DNA of 64,000 nucleotides from Desulfomicrobium sp. UBA5193 (GCA_002412965.1 DHWB01000014.1:35218-99217), one strand, 5' to 3'; counted from the first letter of the stretch, positions 32,118-42,417 are shown. The notes: generated by a model from the letters alone, not told the origin. A program made the numbers and translations.

Positions 32118-34697
32118 CTACTTCCTCAAACTGTATACAAAAGCGCCATCGGCCTCACTCAGGCCAATATGAAGACTATCATACATCGGATCTCTTTCGC
32201 CAAGCATTCCCAAAAGTGTCGTCGCTATTCCGGGCAACAGGGATGCGTTGATGATATGGTCAATATTGCGAGCGCCGGTTTCAACCGCTGTGCAACTTGC
32301 TGTGATGGCACCAACTACATCCTCCCCCCAGTGCAGACTGATACGGTGACGCTTGGCCAGACGCCCGCCCACACCGGACAGCTTCATGGTGACAAGTTCC
32401 TTGAGCGTCTGGCCGCGAAGTGTCGCATAGGGCACGATTGTCATGCGCCCAAGCAATGCTGGCTGAAAATACTGCATGAGCGCGGGTCGCAGCGCCTCCG
32501 TCAGCACGGCAGGATTGGGGTCATCCTCGTCGCACAACGCCGTCACGATATCGCTCCCAAGGTTGGAGGTCATGAAGATGACGCAGTTACGAAAATCCAC
32601 TTCCCGGCCTTCACCATCGGCGAGAACCCCCTTGTCAAAAATCTGGTAGAAGAGGTTAAGCACCTCCGGATGCGCCTTTTCAACTTCGTCAAACAGGACT
32701 ACGCTGTACGGCTGTCGACGCACCGCCTCGGTAAGTCGGCCACCTTCGCCGTATCCCACATAGCCGGGAGGCGAACCGATCAGCCGCGACACGGTGTGCT
32801 TTTCCTGAAACTCCGACATGTTGATTCCGACCATCATGCGCTCGCCACCAAAAAGCGTATCTGCAACAGCCAATGCGGTCTCGGTCTTGCCAACACCAGA
32901 GGGGCCAACCAGGAGAAAGATTCCCGTCGGCCTTATCGGGCTGTTCAATCCAGCCTGCGCAGCGAGCACCGCCTGCTCGATGACTTCTATCGCGTGCGAC
33001 TGCCCCCGGACACGCTGACGAAGACTTTCTCCCATCCCGGCCAAGAGGTTTGTCCCGTTGCCTCCGAGCTTTGCCACGGGGATCCCGGTCCATTCGGAAA
33101 CGATCTCTCTGACCAGGTCAGGGGTAACTTCATGAAACACCATGGGCCTGCCAGCCTGAAGCGCACGAAGTTCTCCCACAAGCGCCTTCATGGCCGCTGA
33201 TTCGTGCGCCTGCGTAAGCCCCCTCAAACCCAATATTTCTTCGACCAGAGACTGTTCCTTGCGCCAATGCCAGGTGAGCTGCTCAATGCCCTGCACAAGA
33301 CCTTCTACCTGCCCGCGCAGAGCTGCATGGTCGCTCGCATCCGTGCGCTCCGCATCCGTCAGGGTGCAGTGCAGGCAGTCACGCTCCTGGGCTTCCAATT
33401 CACGACGAAGAGACGCGAGCTCCTCCTCCATGGCGTCCAGTGCCGGAGGTTTGGCTCCCAGACTCACGCGTACTCGAGCGCAAGCGGTGTCCAGCACATC
33501 GATGGCTTTGTCCGGCAACTTGCGCCCGCTGATGTAGCGGCCTGAGAGATCCGCCATGCAAAGGATCGAGTCGTCACGCACATAGACATTGTGCGTCCTC
33601 TCATAGTGCGGAACTATGCCACGCAGGATGGTCACCGTTTCGTCAAGTGACGGTTCATCAAGCTTCACCAGCTGAAAACGACGGGCCAGGGCCGCATCTT
33701 TTTCAAAATATTTTTTGTACTCGCTCCAGGTCGTTGCCGCGATGGTCCGCATCTCCCCACGAGCCAGGGCTGGCTTCAACAGGTTGGCCCCATCACCGCC
33801 ACCTGCGGCGTTACCGGCGCCAACCAGTGTATGCGCCTCATCGATGAATAAAATTGTCGGAACGACGGAAGCCTTAACTTCGTCGATCACACCTTTGAGC
33901 CGTTTTTCAAACTCGCCCTTGACGCTGGCTCCTGCCTGCAGCCGCCCCATGTCGAGACCCACGATGCGAACCCCTTTGAGCGCTTCAGGGACCAGACCTT
34001 CGACGATCCGCAAAGCCAGACCCTCCACCACAGCGGTCTTGCCAACCCCAGGGTCGCCGACAAGAATCGGATTGTTCTTGCGGCGTCTGGTCAGGATATC
34101 CACCATCTGTCGGATCTCGGACCCCCGAGCAAAAACGGGATCCGTCTTGCCGTCCTTGGCGTCCCCCGTAAAATCCACGGCATACTTGCAAAGAAACCCA
34201 TGCGCCCCCTCAGGTGCCTTCTGTTCCTTGCCAGACCCAGAGCCATTATCGCACAAACCTTCCAGAAGGCGGCGCAGCGCATCGGCCGAAATATTCCCCA
34301 ATTCCTGGTAAAAGGGCATCGCTCCATAGCGCGCGGGATTCAGCAAGAGCGCAAGCACCAAGACACCCACCGAAACCTTCTCCTGTCGGAGCTCCAGGCT
34401 CGCGAGCAGATAGGCTTCCTGCAAATACCCGATGAGCAAGGGCGAAAAGACCGGTCGAGACGCGGCTCGGTCCTGTCGTCGCCCCTTGACCAGCAACTCC
34501 CGCATCCGCTCCTGATTGCGCTCGAATTGCGTGAAGATGTCGCGCATCTCCTGTGTGGGCAGAAGCTTTTCCATGTAATCTTCGATGCCTATTTCGCACC
34601 CGCCCCTGCTCAGACAGGCACCGGCGGCCTCTTCCAGCGCTTCACGGCAGGTGTTGTCCAGCGCGGCCACAAGAGAAGACAAATTCATCGCGATCAT
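32118..34697 (-). CDS. tssH: TssH/ClpV AAA+ ATPase that recycles the T6SS sheath
   Basis: An 859-residue ClpV protein with an N-terminal Clp-N domain (about 10-155), a first AAA+ module (Walker A GDPGVGKT, Walker B ILFIDEAHTLVGAGNAAGG), a coiled-coil middle domain (about 400-520), and a second AAA+ module (Walker A GPSGVGKT, VVLFDEVEKAHPEV). It disassembles contracted TssBC sheath. I use ATG 34697; a GTG directly before it and an ATG at 34688 are alternatives. It starts within a few bases of the tssG stop. Confidence 0.95.
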   Translation of the reverse strand: MIAMNLSSLVAALDNTCREALEEAAGACLSRGGCEIGIEDYMEKLLPTQEMRDIFTQFERNQERMRELLVKGRRQDRAASRPVFSPLLIGYLQEAYLLASLELRQEKVSVGVLVLALLLNPARYGAMPFYQELGNISADALRRLLEGLCDNGSGSGKEQKAPEGAHGFLCKYAVDFTGDAKDGKTDPVFARGSEIRQMVDILTRRRKNNPILVGDPGVGKTAVVEGLALRIVEGLVPEALKGVRIVGLDMGRLQAGASVKGEFEKRLKGVIDEVKASVVPTILFIDEAHTLVGAGNAAGGGDGANLLKPALARGEMRTIAATTWSEYKKYFEKDAALARRFQLVKLDEPSLDETVTILRGIVPHYERTHNVYVRDDSILCMADLSGRYISGRKLPDKAIDVLDTACARVRVSLGAKPPALDAMEEELASLRRELEAQERDCLHCTLTDAERTDASDHAALRGQVEGLVQGIEQLTWHWRKEQSLVEEILGLRGLTQAHESAAMKALVGELRALQAGRPMVFHEVTPDLVREIVSEWTGIPVAKLGGNGTNLLAGMGESLRQRVRGQSHAIEVIEQAVLAAQAGLNSPIRPTGIFLLVGPSGVGKTETALAVADTLFGGERMMVGINMSEFQEKHTVSRLIGSPPGYVGYGEGGRLTEAVRRQPYSVVLFDEVEKAHPEVLNLFYQIFDKGVLADGEGREVDFRNCVIFMTSNLGSDIVTALCDEDDPNPAVLTEALRPALMQYFQPALLGRMTIVPYATLRGQTLKELVTMKLSGVGGRLAKRHRISLHWGEDVVGAITASCTAVETGARNIDHIINASLLPGIATTLLGMLGERDPMYDSLHIGLSEADGAFVYSLRK

Positions 34698-34700
34698 CAC

Positions 34701-35699
34701 TTACTCCCGGTATCCGCTGTCAGTTTCAAGAATGATGACGCCATCTCCACCCTCACCCGCCCAAGTGGACCACCCCATTCGGCAAACACTCTCGATGCCA
34801 ATGGTGAACAGGGGAATTTCCGCCGGCTTGAGCCTGAGTTCCACGTCAAAGTCCAAACGAGAGCGAAGCACGAAACGGACAAGCGTCTGCAACTCGGAAA
34901 ACAAGGTGCCGTTGGGCAAAAAATCGCTGAAACGCAACCAGGACAGGGCATCGAACAGCACTCGAAACTTTCCGGTCTGATCGACCACCTCGGTCCCCAA
35001 CAGAAAATTCATCGCGAGTTGCGCGTTGGCAACGCCCAGCGAGCACTGCTGATCCTCCGGGATTGACACATGGCGAGGGATGCAGGGAATGATATGAATG
35101 TCCGGATGCCCAAAATAATGGCGCAATATACTTTCCAGAGAGCCGGCCGCTTCACCGCTGAAAGCGATGAGCCCCATATACGAGAGCAAACGCTCCCGGC
35201 GAAGCCCGCTGGTGTTGCTCAATTCCTTGTGACCTAAACCGATAAAACTGAAAAAATGCCGCGAATACTTGTCGCTCCCATTATCCATGTACTGAATATA
35301 GTATCGATATTTGTTCCAGACTCCGTGCAGCAATGAAACAAGCCGGTGATTGAACACGTCGAAGAAATCCCTCAATGCGTCCGGCTCATCCTGATGCTGA
35401 GCGACATATTCCGTGAAATAAGCGGGCAACGGGGAACCCGCACCATGCAACCCCATCAAATTAAGCATCAAGGAGACATGCGTAGCCCCGCTTTCATCCC
35501 GCTCACAATCAAGAGTTTCAATATCGCCCGGCGGAAATGAAAGGTTGGGATTCACCCTGAAACGCAAGCTGGCTTCCGGATTGGAGCCATTATCGTTGCC
35601 CAACTGGCGCAAAACATGATCCACAACCCGAGCAAAAGCGAAACTGCCTGAATTTTGTTTCAATGCATCAGCAGCCTGGCAGGGAATGTGTTCGTGCAT
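34701..35699 (-). CDS. tssG: TssG baseplate protein of type VI secretion
   Basis: The 332-residue protein matches TssG (ImpH): GSFAFARVVDHVLRQLG at the start, LRFRVNPNLSFPPGDI, LMGLHGAGSPLPAYFTEY, FFDVFNHRLVSLLHGVWNKYR and the terminal region with IPLFTIGIESVCRMGWSTW. TssG forms the wedge of the baseplate with TssF. ATG 35699 lies five bases after the tssF stop; an upstream in-frame ATG-like codon at 35741 would overlap tssF and lengthen the protein beyond the family's usual start, so I reject it. Confidence 0.94.
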   Translation of the reverse strand: MHEHIPCQAADALKQNSGSFAFARVVDHVLRQLGNDNGSNPEASLRFRVNPNLSFPPGDIETLDCERDESGATHVSLMLNLMGLHGAGSPLPAYFTEYVAQHQDEPDALRDFFDVFNHRLVSLLHGVWNKYRYYIQYMDNGSDKYSRHFFSFIGLGHKELSNTSGLRRERLLSYMGLIAFSGEAAGSLESILRHYFGHPDIHIIPCIPRHVSIPEDQQCSLGVANAQLAMNFLLGTEVVDQTGKFRVLFDALSWLRFSDFLPNGTLFSELQTLVRFVLRSRLDFDVELRLKPAEIPLFTIGIESVCRMGWSTWAGEGGDGVIILETDSGYRE

Positions 35700-35704
35700 C
35701 TCGC

Positions 35705-37480
35705 TCACAGTGAAAGTTTCCTGCCCAGTCTGGCGGGCCACTGATACTCTTCGCCTCTATTTTCCTCGATCACGACAAGTTGATGAAAGCTGTTTACTGT
35801 CGCATACAATGCCAAAAATTCATTGAGCACAGATCCAAAAAGATACATCTCGCCTTCACAACTGAATCCCTTTTGATCCAAGGTCAGCTTCGTGACAGCC
35901 CCTCGAACCGGAAGACCTTGATAAATTCGATCCGTCTCAACCGCTTCTATGCGCACCATACCCCGCAATGTTTTATCCAGGACACGCGCCCTGTGACGGT
36001 CATGCAGCGCTCTAAAATCATAGCTTGCGATAAGCGCACGCATTGCTTGCACATTGTTCAATGGAAGAAAATTTAGAGACATGTTCGATATGAGCCTCCA
36101 GAGCAAATCACCCTCAAGAGGTGGCGTATACGGAGGTGTGACGGGAGTAATATTGCTTAATTTCACAGTATCAGGGGTGTCGTCAGCGTGCGTATTAATA
36201 TCACCGACTGTAAGATGCGTTGGCAATAGACGATTTGTGCACGTCAGTTCGAGAGAAAGAATCTCTTCTCGAAATGAAGTTGGGGCAGCCTGTGAGTGCA
36301 CAATGGAAATGTATGTCTCCGTGCTCTCATCATTGAGAGACGGACGCAGACGGAGACGATAGTAGGCGGTGTCTGAATCGGGAGAACTCCCATGTTCAAA
36401 TGATTCAAAGGCCTGATATTCACGACGCAGCTTGCCGTTGCGTCCCCAGCTCTGAACCCGTTCGACACTGTACACTGCAAAATGATACGGAAGACGTGGA
36501 TCCGGAACGATGCGGTATTCCGTTTGACGCTGATCCACCGTCAAAGGCGTAGAGTCCATGGGGAACAGGTTGACCACGGGAGTGCAGAACAATTGAATAT
36601 TATCCCGTCTCCACGATTCATAGTGGTCCGGAAATTCCGTGAGCACAAAATGAAGTGTGAATTCTTTCACTCCCCGAAATTCGCTACCAGCAGCCTCTTG
36701 GCATCCATGGAGACCGTTAATTTCAGCAAAAAGAAATTTTTCATGAAAACAGAAATATTCTTGTATAATGCGATATCCAGGAAATGTATTTGCAGGATAT
36801 GGATACAATCCCTCTTCTTCCATAAACCCAACTGGGCGTATCATATCAGCTTGCAGCGTCTTTACACACCTGTGCTCTCCGCTTTCGTCGTGAAGCAGGA
36901 ATCGAATTTCGCGAACATTGTGTATCATGGTAAAATACAACGTGTACGCGACGGCAGGTTCTCCTGTAAAAAACATGCGAAGCTTTGAAAGTGGAATATT
37001 TTCAAGTGTCGTTCCGATCACGCTAAAGCGAAGAGCAAGAACAACTTGGCCGTCGTGCTCCAATATACTCTGCTCCGCCAGCTTGATCGGCAGAATTTCC
37101 GTTTCGTAGGCAGTACGAAAACGGCACCTGGTCCCTTCCACTTCGATGGATTCGACCGTTGTGCCCCGAGGCACTGTGACCGCCCAGGAAAGATTCGCGG
37201 CAGGTTCATAGCGTACGACACTGCACGAAGGAATCGTCCGCAAGTAGTTGGGCCAAAGCAGGCTAAAAAGCGCGTGTGTTATTTCAGGCAGCTCGTCATC
37301 CAATTTTTGGCGCAAACGGCCACACAGAAACGCAACCCCCTCCAAAATGCGCTCTACATCCGGATCCCGGCGGGGAGTATCAAAAAAAGGGGACAGCAAG
37401 GGATTATTCTTGGAGTACTCCAGCCCCAACTCACGCAGGGCGATGAGTTCGTCCAGATAATAGCGGTTGAAAACGCTCAT
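35705..37480 (-). CDS. tssF: TssF baseplate protein of type VI secretion
   Basis: A 591-residue TssF (ImpG) protein: NRYYLDELIALRELGLEYSK at the very start, LAFLCGRL-type DPDVERILEGVAFLCGRLRQKLDDE, LLWPNYLRTIPSC, and near the end GGAVTKLTL-type and LFGSVLNEFLALYATVNSF motifs. It is the main wedge subunit of the baseplate. The true start is ATG 37480, overlapping the tssE stop by four bases; the frame is open 14 codons further upstream without support. Confidence 0.94.
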   Translation of the reverse strand: MSVFNRYYLDELIALRELGLEYSKNNPLLSPFFDTPRRDPDVERILEGVAFLCGRLRQKLDDELPEITHALFSLLWPNYLRTIPSCSVVRYEPAANLSWAVTVPRGTTVESIEVEGTRCRFRTAYETEILPIKLAEQSILEHDGQVVLALRFSVIGTTLENIPLSKLRMFFTGEPAVAYTLYFTMIHNVREIRFLLHDESGEHRCVKTLQADMIRPVGFMEEEGLYPYPANTFPGYRIIQEYFCFHEKFLFAEINGLHGCQEAAGSEFRGVKEFTLHFVLTEFPDHYESWRRDNIQLFCTPVVNLFPMDSTPLTVDQRQTEYRIVPDPRLPYHFAVYSVERVQSWGRNGKLRREYQAFESFEHGSSPDSDTAYYRLRLRPSLNDESTETYISIVHSQAAPTSFREEILSLELTCTNRLLPTHLTVGDINTHADDTPDTVKLSNITPVTPPYTPPLEGDLLWRLISNMSLNFLPLNNVQAMRALIASYDFRALHDRHRARVLDKTLRGMVRIEAVETDRIYQGLPVRGAVTKLTLDQKGFSCEGEMYLFGSVLNEFLALYATVNSFHQLVVIEENRGEEYQWPARLGRKLSL

Positions 37481-37869
37481 GAGAGCCCCCGCATCCTCGC
37501 GCCATCCATAGCCACCGACCACTGCCAGGGGACATGCGCCCCGCTATCATCCACCCGCGTGGCCTTGATCCGAAAAGCCATCGTGAACTGCGCATCCTCC
37601 TGCTGGACATACTGCACATCCACCGCGATCAGCCGGGGCTCGTATTTCGCGACGCATGAAGAAATGGCCGCGCAGCATTGCAATATGACTTCGGCCCGCG
37701 ACATGCTCAAATCATTCAGGTCGGGGAGCCCATAGTCCGGAAGTGACTGGACCGCACCCTGACGCGTCGTCAGCATGCGAAGCAAATGCAGGCGTATGGA
37801 TTCATCATCATCCATGCACAGACCTGCATGCCCTCTGGTCAGCCGATCAAACAGGCTCCCCGCCATCAT
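37477..37869 (-). CDS. tssE: TssE gp25-like baseplate protein of type VI secretion
   Basis: The 130-residue protein belongs to the GPW/gp25 family. It starts MMAGSLFDRLTRG, has the LHLLRMLTTRQGAVQSLPDYGLPDL stretch split by typical spacing (RQGAVQSLPDYGLPDL), and ends with a YEPRLIAVDVQYVQ beta region. TssE nucleates the sheath on the baseplate. AAGGA precedes the paired ATG codons. It is tightly packed between tssC and tssF. Confidence 0.93.
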   Translation of the reverse strand: MMAGSLFDRLTRGHAGLCMDDDESIRLHLLRMLTTRQGAVQSLPDYGLPDLNDLSMSRAEVILQCCAAISSCVAKYEPRLIAVDVQYVQQEDAQFTMAFRIKATRVDDSGAHVPWQWSVAMDGARMRGLS

Positions 37870-39345
37870 CTATTCCTTGTCCAACTTGCCGACGAGCGAC
37901 AGAGTAAAATATGCCCCCATGTATTTGAAATGAGGACGGACACTCAATGAAACACGGTACCACCCCGGATCGCCCTCGACATCATCCACGGTAATGCGCG
38001 CATCGCGCAACGGACGCCGACTTCTTGTATCGGAGCTTGGGTTTTCCTGATCCGCTACGTACTGCCGAATCCAAGTATTCAGTTCACGTTCGAGGTCCGT
38101 CCGCTCTTTCCATGAGCCGATATGTTCGCGCTGCAACACTTTGATATAGTGAGCTAATCGACTTACCGTGAACAGATAGGGGAGCTGTGCGCCCAGCCGA
38201 TAATTGAGCTCTGCGGCCTTGCCCTCGGCGGAGATGCCGAAGAACTTGGGCTTCTGACATGAATTTGCGGAAAAAAACGCTGCATTGTCGGAACCTTTAC
38301 GCATGGTCAGGGCGATAAAACCCTGCTCGGCGAGCTCGTATTCTCGACGGTCCGAAATGAGAATTTCCGTGGGGATCTTCATCTCGATGTCCCCCAGGCT
38401 CTCGTAATGATGCACGGGGAGATCCTCCACCGCACCACCCGAACGGGGACCTATTATGTTGGCAGCCCAACGGTATTTGGCGAAACTTTCCGTTATGCGG
38501 GATGCGAAGGCGAACGCCGCATTGCCCCAGAGAAAGTTCTCATGGTTGCTGTCGACGTTCTCCTTGTAGACAAAGGCGCGAATGGGATTTTCTTCCGGAT
38601 CGTAGGGCTGCCGAAGCAAAAACCGTGGTACGGTCAGCCCAACGTACCGAGCGTCCTCCGACTCCCTGAAGGCTTGCCACTTGGCGTAGCGGGTGCTGCT
38701 GAAAATATCCTGCAGATCCTTGAGCGCGGGCAAACGCTCAAAACTGGTCAACCCAAAAAAAGACGGCCCGGCTGCGGCGATGAAGGGTGCATGGGCCATG
38801 GCCGAAACGCTTGCCAAGCTTTGCAGCAGACGCATGTCTATGGCCGAGGGCTCAAAGTAATAGTTGCCGATCATGGCCCCCAGGGGCTTCCCGCCGAACT
38901 GGCCATACTCGGCAGTGTAGGCCAGTTTATAGAGGCTGGACTGAGTGATCTCCGAGGCATCCAGAAAATCGTCGAGCAGGTCGTCCTTGCTGACGTTCAA
39001 CATCTCGACGATGACATTCTCACGAAAGTCCGTCCGCTCGACGAGCAACTTGAGACCTCGCCAGGATGACTCCAATTCCTGAAATTTCTTGTGATGTAGA
39101 ATTTCGTCCGTCTGTGCGCTGAGACGGCGATCCAATTCAGCGATCATGCGGTCAACCGTGATCTTTTTGACCTGTTCGCCAGCGTAAGACGGCTTCAACA
39201 TCTCCTCTATAAAGGCGCTTATGCCCAGACGTGCGGCCTCGTAACCCTCATCCTGGGGATCCAGGTTGGTTTCCCTGATGATCTGCTCAAGAAGTGAACC
39301 GCTTTTATATTGCGACTCGAACACGGCATCTTGTGTTTGGCTCAT
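37870..39345 (-). CDS. tssC: TssC (VipB) large sheath subunit of type VI secretion
   Basis: A 491-residue TssC: LDRRLSAQTDEILHHKKFQE, ESSWRGLKLLVERTDF, YGQFGGKPLGAMIGNYYF, the AHAPFIAAAGPSFFGL segment, FLLRQPYD, NFLWGNAAFAFASRI, and the handshake C-terminus with WYRVSLSVRPHFKYMGA. With TssB it forms the contractile sheath. ATG 39345 is preferred over the open codon at 39396: AGGGAGC lies upstream and the start matches the family. It is 28 bases after tssB. Confidence 0.96.
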   Translation of the reverse strand: MSQTQDAVFESQYKSGSLLEQIIRETNLDPQDEGYEAARLGISAFIEEMLKPSYAGEQVKKITVDRMIAELDRRLSAQTDEILHHKKFQELESSWRGLKLLVERTDFRENVIVEMLNVSKDDLLDDFLDASEITQSSLYKLAYTAEYGQFGGKPLGAMIGNYYFEPSAIDMRLLQSLASVSAMAHAPFIAAAGPSFFGLTSFERLPALKDLQDIFSSTRYAKWQAFRESEDARYVGLTVPRFLLRQPYDPEENPIRAFVYKENVDSNHENFLWGNAAFAFASRITESFAKYRWAANIIGPRSGGAVEDLPVHHYESLGDIEMKIPTEILISDRREYELAEQGFIALTMRKGSDNAAFFSANSCQKPKFFGISAEGKAAELNYRLGAQLPYLFTVSRLAHYIKVLQREHIGSWKERTDLERELNTWIRQYVADQENPSSDTRSRRPLRDARITVDDVEGDPGWYRVSLSVRPHFKYMGAYFTLSLVGKLDKE

Positions 39346-39373
39346 AGAATGCTCCCTGCAGAGTAATTTGTTC

Positions 39374-39955
39374 TCAATTCTTCTTTTGTGGCCCATCTTT
39401 AGGTTTGGGCCGAGACTCGGAACCCACGCCTTCCTCAGCCTTCGGCTTCAGCAACTCCCGCACCTCCGCCTCGTTCATGCCCAACTCTTTCATGATCTGC
39501 TCACGCTGACGGCCATCGGTGAGCACTTCTTCTATGGCCTTGCGGAAGGCCGGAATGTTGCCCATGGGCCCCTTCAACGAAACCAAGGCTTCACGCAGTT
39601 GCAACAGCCTGCGCATCTCAGGCACTTGTCCCGCGATGCCGGCCGGTTCAAAATCTCTCATACTCTTGAAGCCGAGACTTACCGGAATGTCCGTTTCACC
39701 GGCATTATCGCGCAGTCGATCGGGAACGGCGATCTGCAGAGTAAGCTCCTGTTTCGCCAGGACCTCCTCGAAATTATTCTTGTTGATCGCCACGGGCTTG
39801 CGTTCAATCAGAGTCCCGGAATCCTGACGCTGTAAAAAATCTCCCATGACCATCACCTTCATGGGCAGTTCAATCTCTTCTTGTGCACCGCCCGTGGCTG
39901 GTTTGAAGGTCACGTTGATGCGTTCTTTGGGTGCGATCGACGACTCTCGAGCCAT
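39374..39955 (-). CDS. tssB: TssB (VipA) small sheath subunit of type VI secretion
   Basis: The 193-residue TssB has the family's ERINVTFKPATGGAQEEIEL start, MKVMVMGDFLQRQD, the LLQLREALVSLKGPMGNIPAFRKAI helix region (split here at its core motifs LKGPMGN and FRKAIEEVL) and a Lys/Pro-rich tail (about 165-193). It pairs with TssC in the sheath. AAGGAGGT before ATG 39955 is one of the best ribosome sites in the window, consistent with high expression of a structural protein. Confidence 0.95.
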   Translation of the reverse strand: MARESSIAPKERINVTFKPATGGAQEEIELPMKVMVMGDFLQRQDSGTLIERKPVAINKNNFEEVLAKQELTLQIAVPDRLRDNAGETDIPVSLGFKSMRDFEPAGIAGQVPEMRRLLQLREALVSLKGPMGNIPAFRKAIEEVLTDGRQREQIMKELGMNEAEVRELLKPKAEEGVGSESRPKPKDGPQKKN

Positions 39956-39973
39956 GAATACCTCCTTTTTAAA

Positions 39974-41590
39974 TTACAGTTCTTTAAAATTGCCCACCGC
40001 CGTGCCAAGATGAAGCCAATGCAAGCGGCTGAGCATGGCTTCCGCCGCGGGTCCGCGCTCCTTCGGCTGCATGGAAATCAAAAGTGAAATAATGCTGGCG
40101 CTGAGTTCAGGTTCCCATTCCAGCAGTTCCCATTTTTCCAGTTGTGCATAAAGCGCATGCAACAAGCGCAGGGCCGCTTTTTTGTTTCCGGCGGCGATGC
40201 AGTAGCGCGCCCGAAGCAAACCCTGTCGGATCGCGGCCCTGCTGCGCCCTGCAGGTATGCCTCCAAGATGAGACAAACCCGCCTGAAAACCCTTCTCCGC
40301 TCGAATCGCGAGCCCTTCCGCCAACAACTCCTGTTCACGCACCGCCTCCCCCGTTCCATGAGGAATTCGCTGCAGCGCAGGATTGGGAAACGACGCGTCC
40401 TGAAGTGTTTCCAGCCATTGCAAGGTGCGAGGAGTTGCGAAAGGAGTTCCATCCTGAAATTTATAGCGGGTCAGTTCAGGGAAACTGTTCAGAAACTGGG
40501 CAAGAATGGTGCGCAAGAGGGCAAGAGATGCCGAAGCTTCAAGTCCTTCAAGGCAACGGGCAACGAGATAATGACCGTCAAACCAGAACGGGGCCTGTCC
40601 TGCAGAACTCTCCAACTGCGGTAAAATTTCCAAGTACCGTTTATTTTCAACGGCAGCGGAATACGTCTGCGCCTTATCCAGAGGCACAGATCTCAATTGC
40701 GTAATTCCGGACGCGTCGGCTTTGGGGAGCTGGTTGATGGTGCACCAAAGAGCTGCCCTGTGCAGAAGAGTCACACGCCAATCCAGAGGATCGCAGGACG
40801 CGTAGTGCGTCGCCAATTGACGGCATTGATCCTGAGTCGTCCGGAGCAGCCGAGGCAAAACCGCAGAGGGCACGCGACCATCGCTTTCAAGAGCCGAGAG
40901 CACGTCAGAATGGGCCGATGCAACAGGAGGAGGTGGCTGCACCTTCGCCGTTGATGCCTGGTGGGGATTGTTTGGCTCTGAAGCCGCAGGCAGATCACGC
41001 GCACCCTTATCCCCCCCCGCGCCAAGCATGCGGTGAATATTTGCAAAGGAAGGCGCCTTGTTTCCGATCTTGGCATCCAGAAAGGACTGCAATTGCAAAA
41101 TTTCCTTTGCTATTGCCGCAATTGCCACCTTCTCATCTGAATACACTGCGGCAGAAATACGATTTTCAAGGCGTGAAGCAAGCCATTGCAGCGGAGCGAT
41201 CCGCCTTTGCATGCGCGAGGGAGAAGGATATATTTCTCCCCAATATGAATGAAGAAGAGAAGTGAGTGTTGATATTGCAGCAGCACAAGAAACAAGCCCA
41301 TGAACTTCATTCGCCGCAATTATTCCATAACAAATAACCCATAAATCTTTACTTTGCTTGCTGAGAATGTTTGTAACCATGCGCAAAACAAGATTCCAAT
41401 CAGTGCTCTGTCCGCCATGAAGCGATACTTCTTTTTCTACTTCAAATTTAAGTGATTCAAAAATATTTGAAAAACTTATATCTTCCCCGCAAGGAGGATT
41501 ATCTTCAAGAACAGCGATCCATGATTTAAAGACAGGATCTTGTATTGAAGGAGATATATGTTTATCGTTAAGGATATTTGAAATTTTCAT
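39974..41590 (-). CDS. tssA: TssA cap/baseplate-organising protein of type VI secretion
   Basis: A 538-residue TssA with the N-terminal ImpA domain: WIAVLEDNPPCGEDISFSNIF, DWNLVLRMVTNILSKQSKDL, LVSCAAAISTLTSLLHSYWG and the PSRMQRRIAPLQWLASRLE motif. The middle (about 190-260) is a Pro/Ala-rich linker, and a VasJ-type C-terminal domain follows (CDPLDWRVTLLHRAALW, LEILPQLESSAGQAPFWFDGHY). Its length and C-terminal LLRTILAQFL/VasJ-like part suggest the class that stays at the baseplate. ATG 41590 is chosen by alignment to the domain start; ATG 41632 is also possible, and neither has a clear ribosome site. It is the first gene of the minus-strand tss operon. Confidence 0.9.
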   Translation of the reverse strand: MKISNILNDKHISPSIQDPVFKSWIAVLEDNPPCGEDISFSNIFESLKFEVEKEVSLHGGQSTDWNLVLRMVTNILSKQSKDLWVICYGIIAANEVHGLVSCAAAISTLTSLLHSYWGEIYPSPSRMQRRIAPLQWLASRLENRISAAVYSDEKVAIAAIAKEILQLQSFLDAKIGNKAPSFANIHRMLGAGGDKGARDLPAASEPNNPHQASTAKVQPPPPVASAHSDVLSALESDGRVPSAVLPRLLRTTQDQCRQLATHYASCDPLDWRVTLLHRAALWCTINQLPKADASGITQLRSVPLDKAQTYSAAVENKRYLEILPQLESSAGQAPFWFDGHYLVARCLEGLEASASLALLRTILAQFLNSFPELTRYKFQDGTPFATPRTLQWLETLQDASFPNPALQRIPHGTGEAVREQELLAEGLAIRAEKGFQAGLSHLGGIPAGRSRAAIRQGLLRARYCIAAGNKKAALRLLHALYAQLEKWELLEWEPELSASIISLLISMQPKERGPAAEAMLSRLHWLHLGTAVGNFKEL

Positions 41591-41632
41591 GCAGACTGAT
41601 ACTTTACGATTTAAAATATAGTCAATACGCAT

Positions 41633-42361
41633 AACGTCTAGTCATAGACACAAAACATCTAATGCTATTTATAGAAAAAATTATAATTCGTACAAATATT
41701 ACATACGCAACTCGGCGTATCATCCTACAAATTTGTACCAAAAAAACGGAGCCCGCCCTGCAGCAATAAACCTATTAAAACGGCGGGATCACATACGACA
41801 AAACCGGCAACCACACCCCAAAACGGCTAGCCGTGCTTGGTATAATGAATTCTGAACCAACCACTGACGAAAGCCTCAAAATGACAACGTGGCGAGAATC
41901 CACAAAATCAAACGGAACCAATGCATATACCCAATCCCCCTACCGGGAACGCGGTGCATTGGATTATCGTTTGGCAGCAAGGCGAATACGAAATTCCCCA
42001 CATCCCAAAGCAAAAGTCTTCAAAAAAGAAATCGTATGCAAAAGAAAGTTGAAGGAAGGAGGATCGCTGAAAGGACACCGAATCGCGACCATTAAAGAAA
42101 TCTCACCGTAGCAACGCAGGCAACAGCCACCTCGGAGGACACAAAGCAAGATATTGCGCGTATTTTTGCAATAATAAAAGGTGGTTAGCAAGCACGGCAC
42201 CATAACACTTGATTTAACGCAATACCTTGCCGCATTTAACTGTCTTATTTTATTCATCTTTATAAAATAAGAGCGAATTGTCGCTGAAAAATACGCAAAA
42301 ACTTGCTGCAAAAACACAAAGCAACAATCACAACATGCTGATATTAAAATATAAATAGCAC
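41633..42361. other. AT-rich divergent control region between tssA and hcp
   Basis: About 730 bases without a convincing gene. It is markedly A+T-rich. A 92-codon open frame at 41833-42111 (+) has no ribosome site, no recognisable motif and a basic, low-quality composition, so I do not call it. I found no -24/-12 site facing tssA; a sigma-54 site facing hcp is at its right end. Confidence 0.6.
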
Positions 42362-42377
42362 TGGAACAAGTATTGCT
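42362..42377 (+). promoter_or_regulatory. sigma-54 promoter of hcp
   Basis: TGGAACAAGTATTGCT has the -24 GG (42363-42364) and -12 GC (42375-42376) ten bases apart, with a perfect TTGCT half. Start of transcription is expected near 42388, 30 bases before the hcp ATG. VasH encoded at 30614 is the likely activator. Confidence 0.78.
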
Positions 42378-42417
42378 TTGGCAGACATTATTCTCAACCT
42401 CAACCAAGGAAAGCACC

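Noticed and set aside
41740..41800. cccgcc ... ggcggg inverted repeat as a terminator between tssA and hcp
   Set aside because: Only six pairs with a long loop and no coding region ends there; not convincing.
41833..42111. A 92-codon plus-strand frame between tssA and hcp
   Set aside because: No ribosome site, no motif, biased toward Lys/Arg/Ser in an AT-rich control region.
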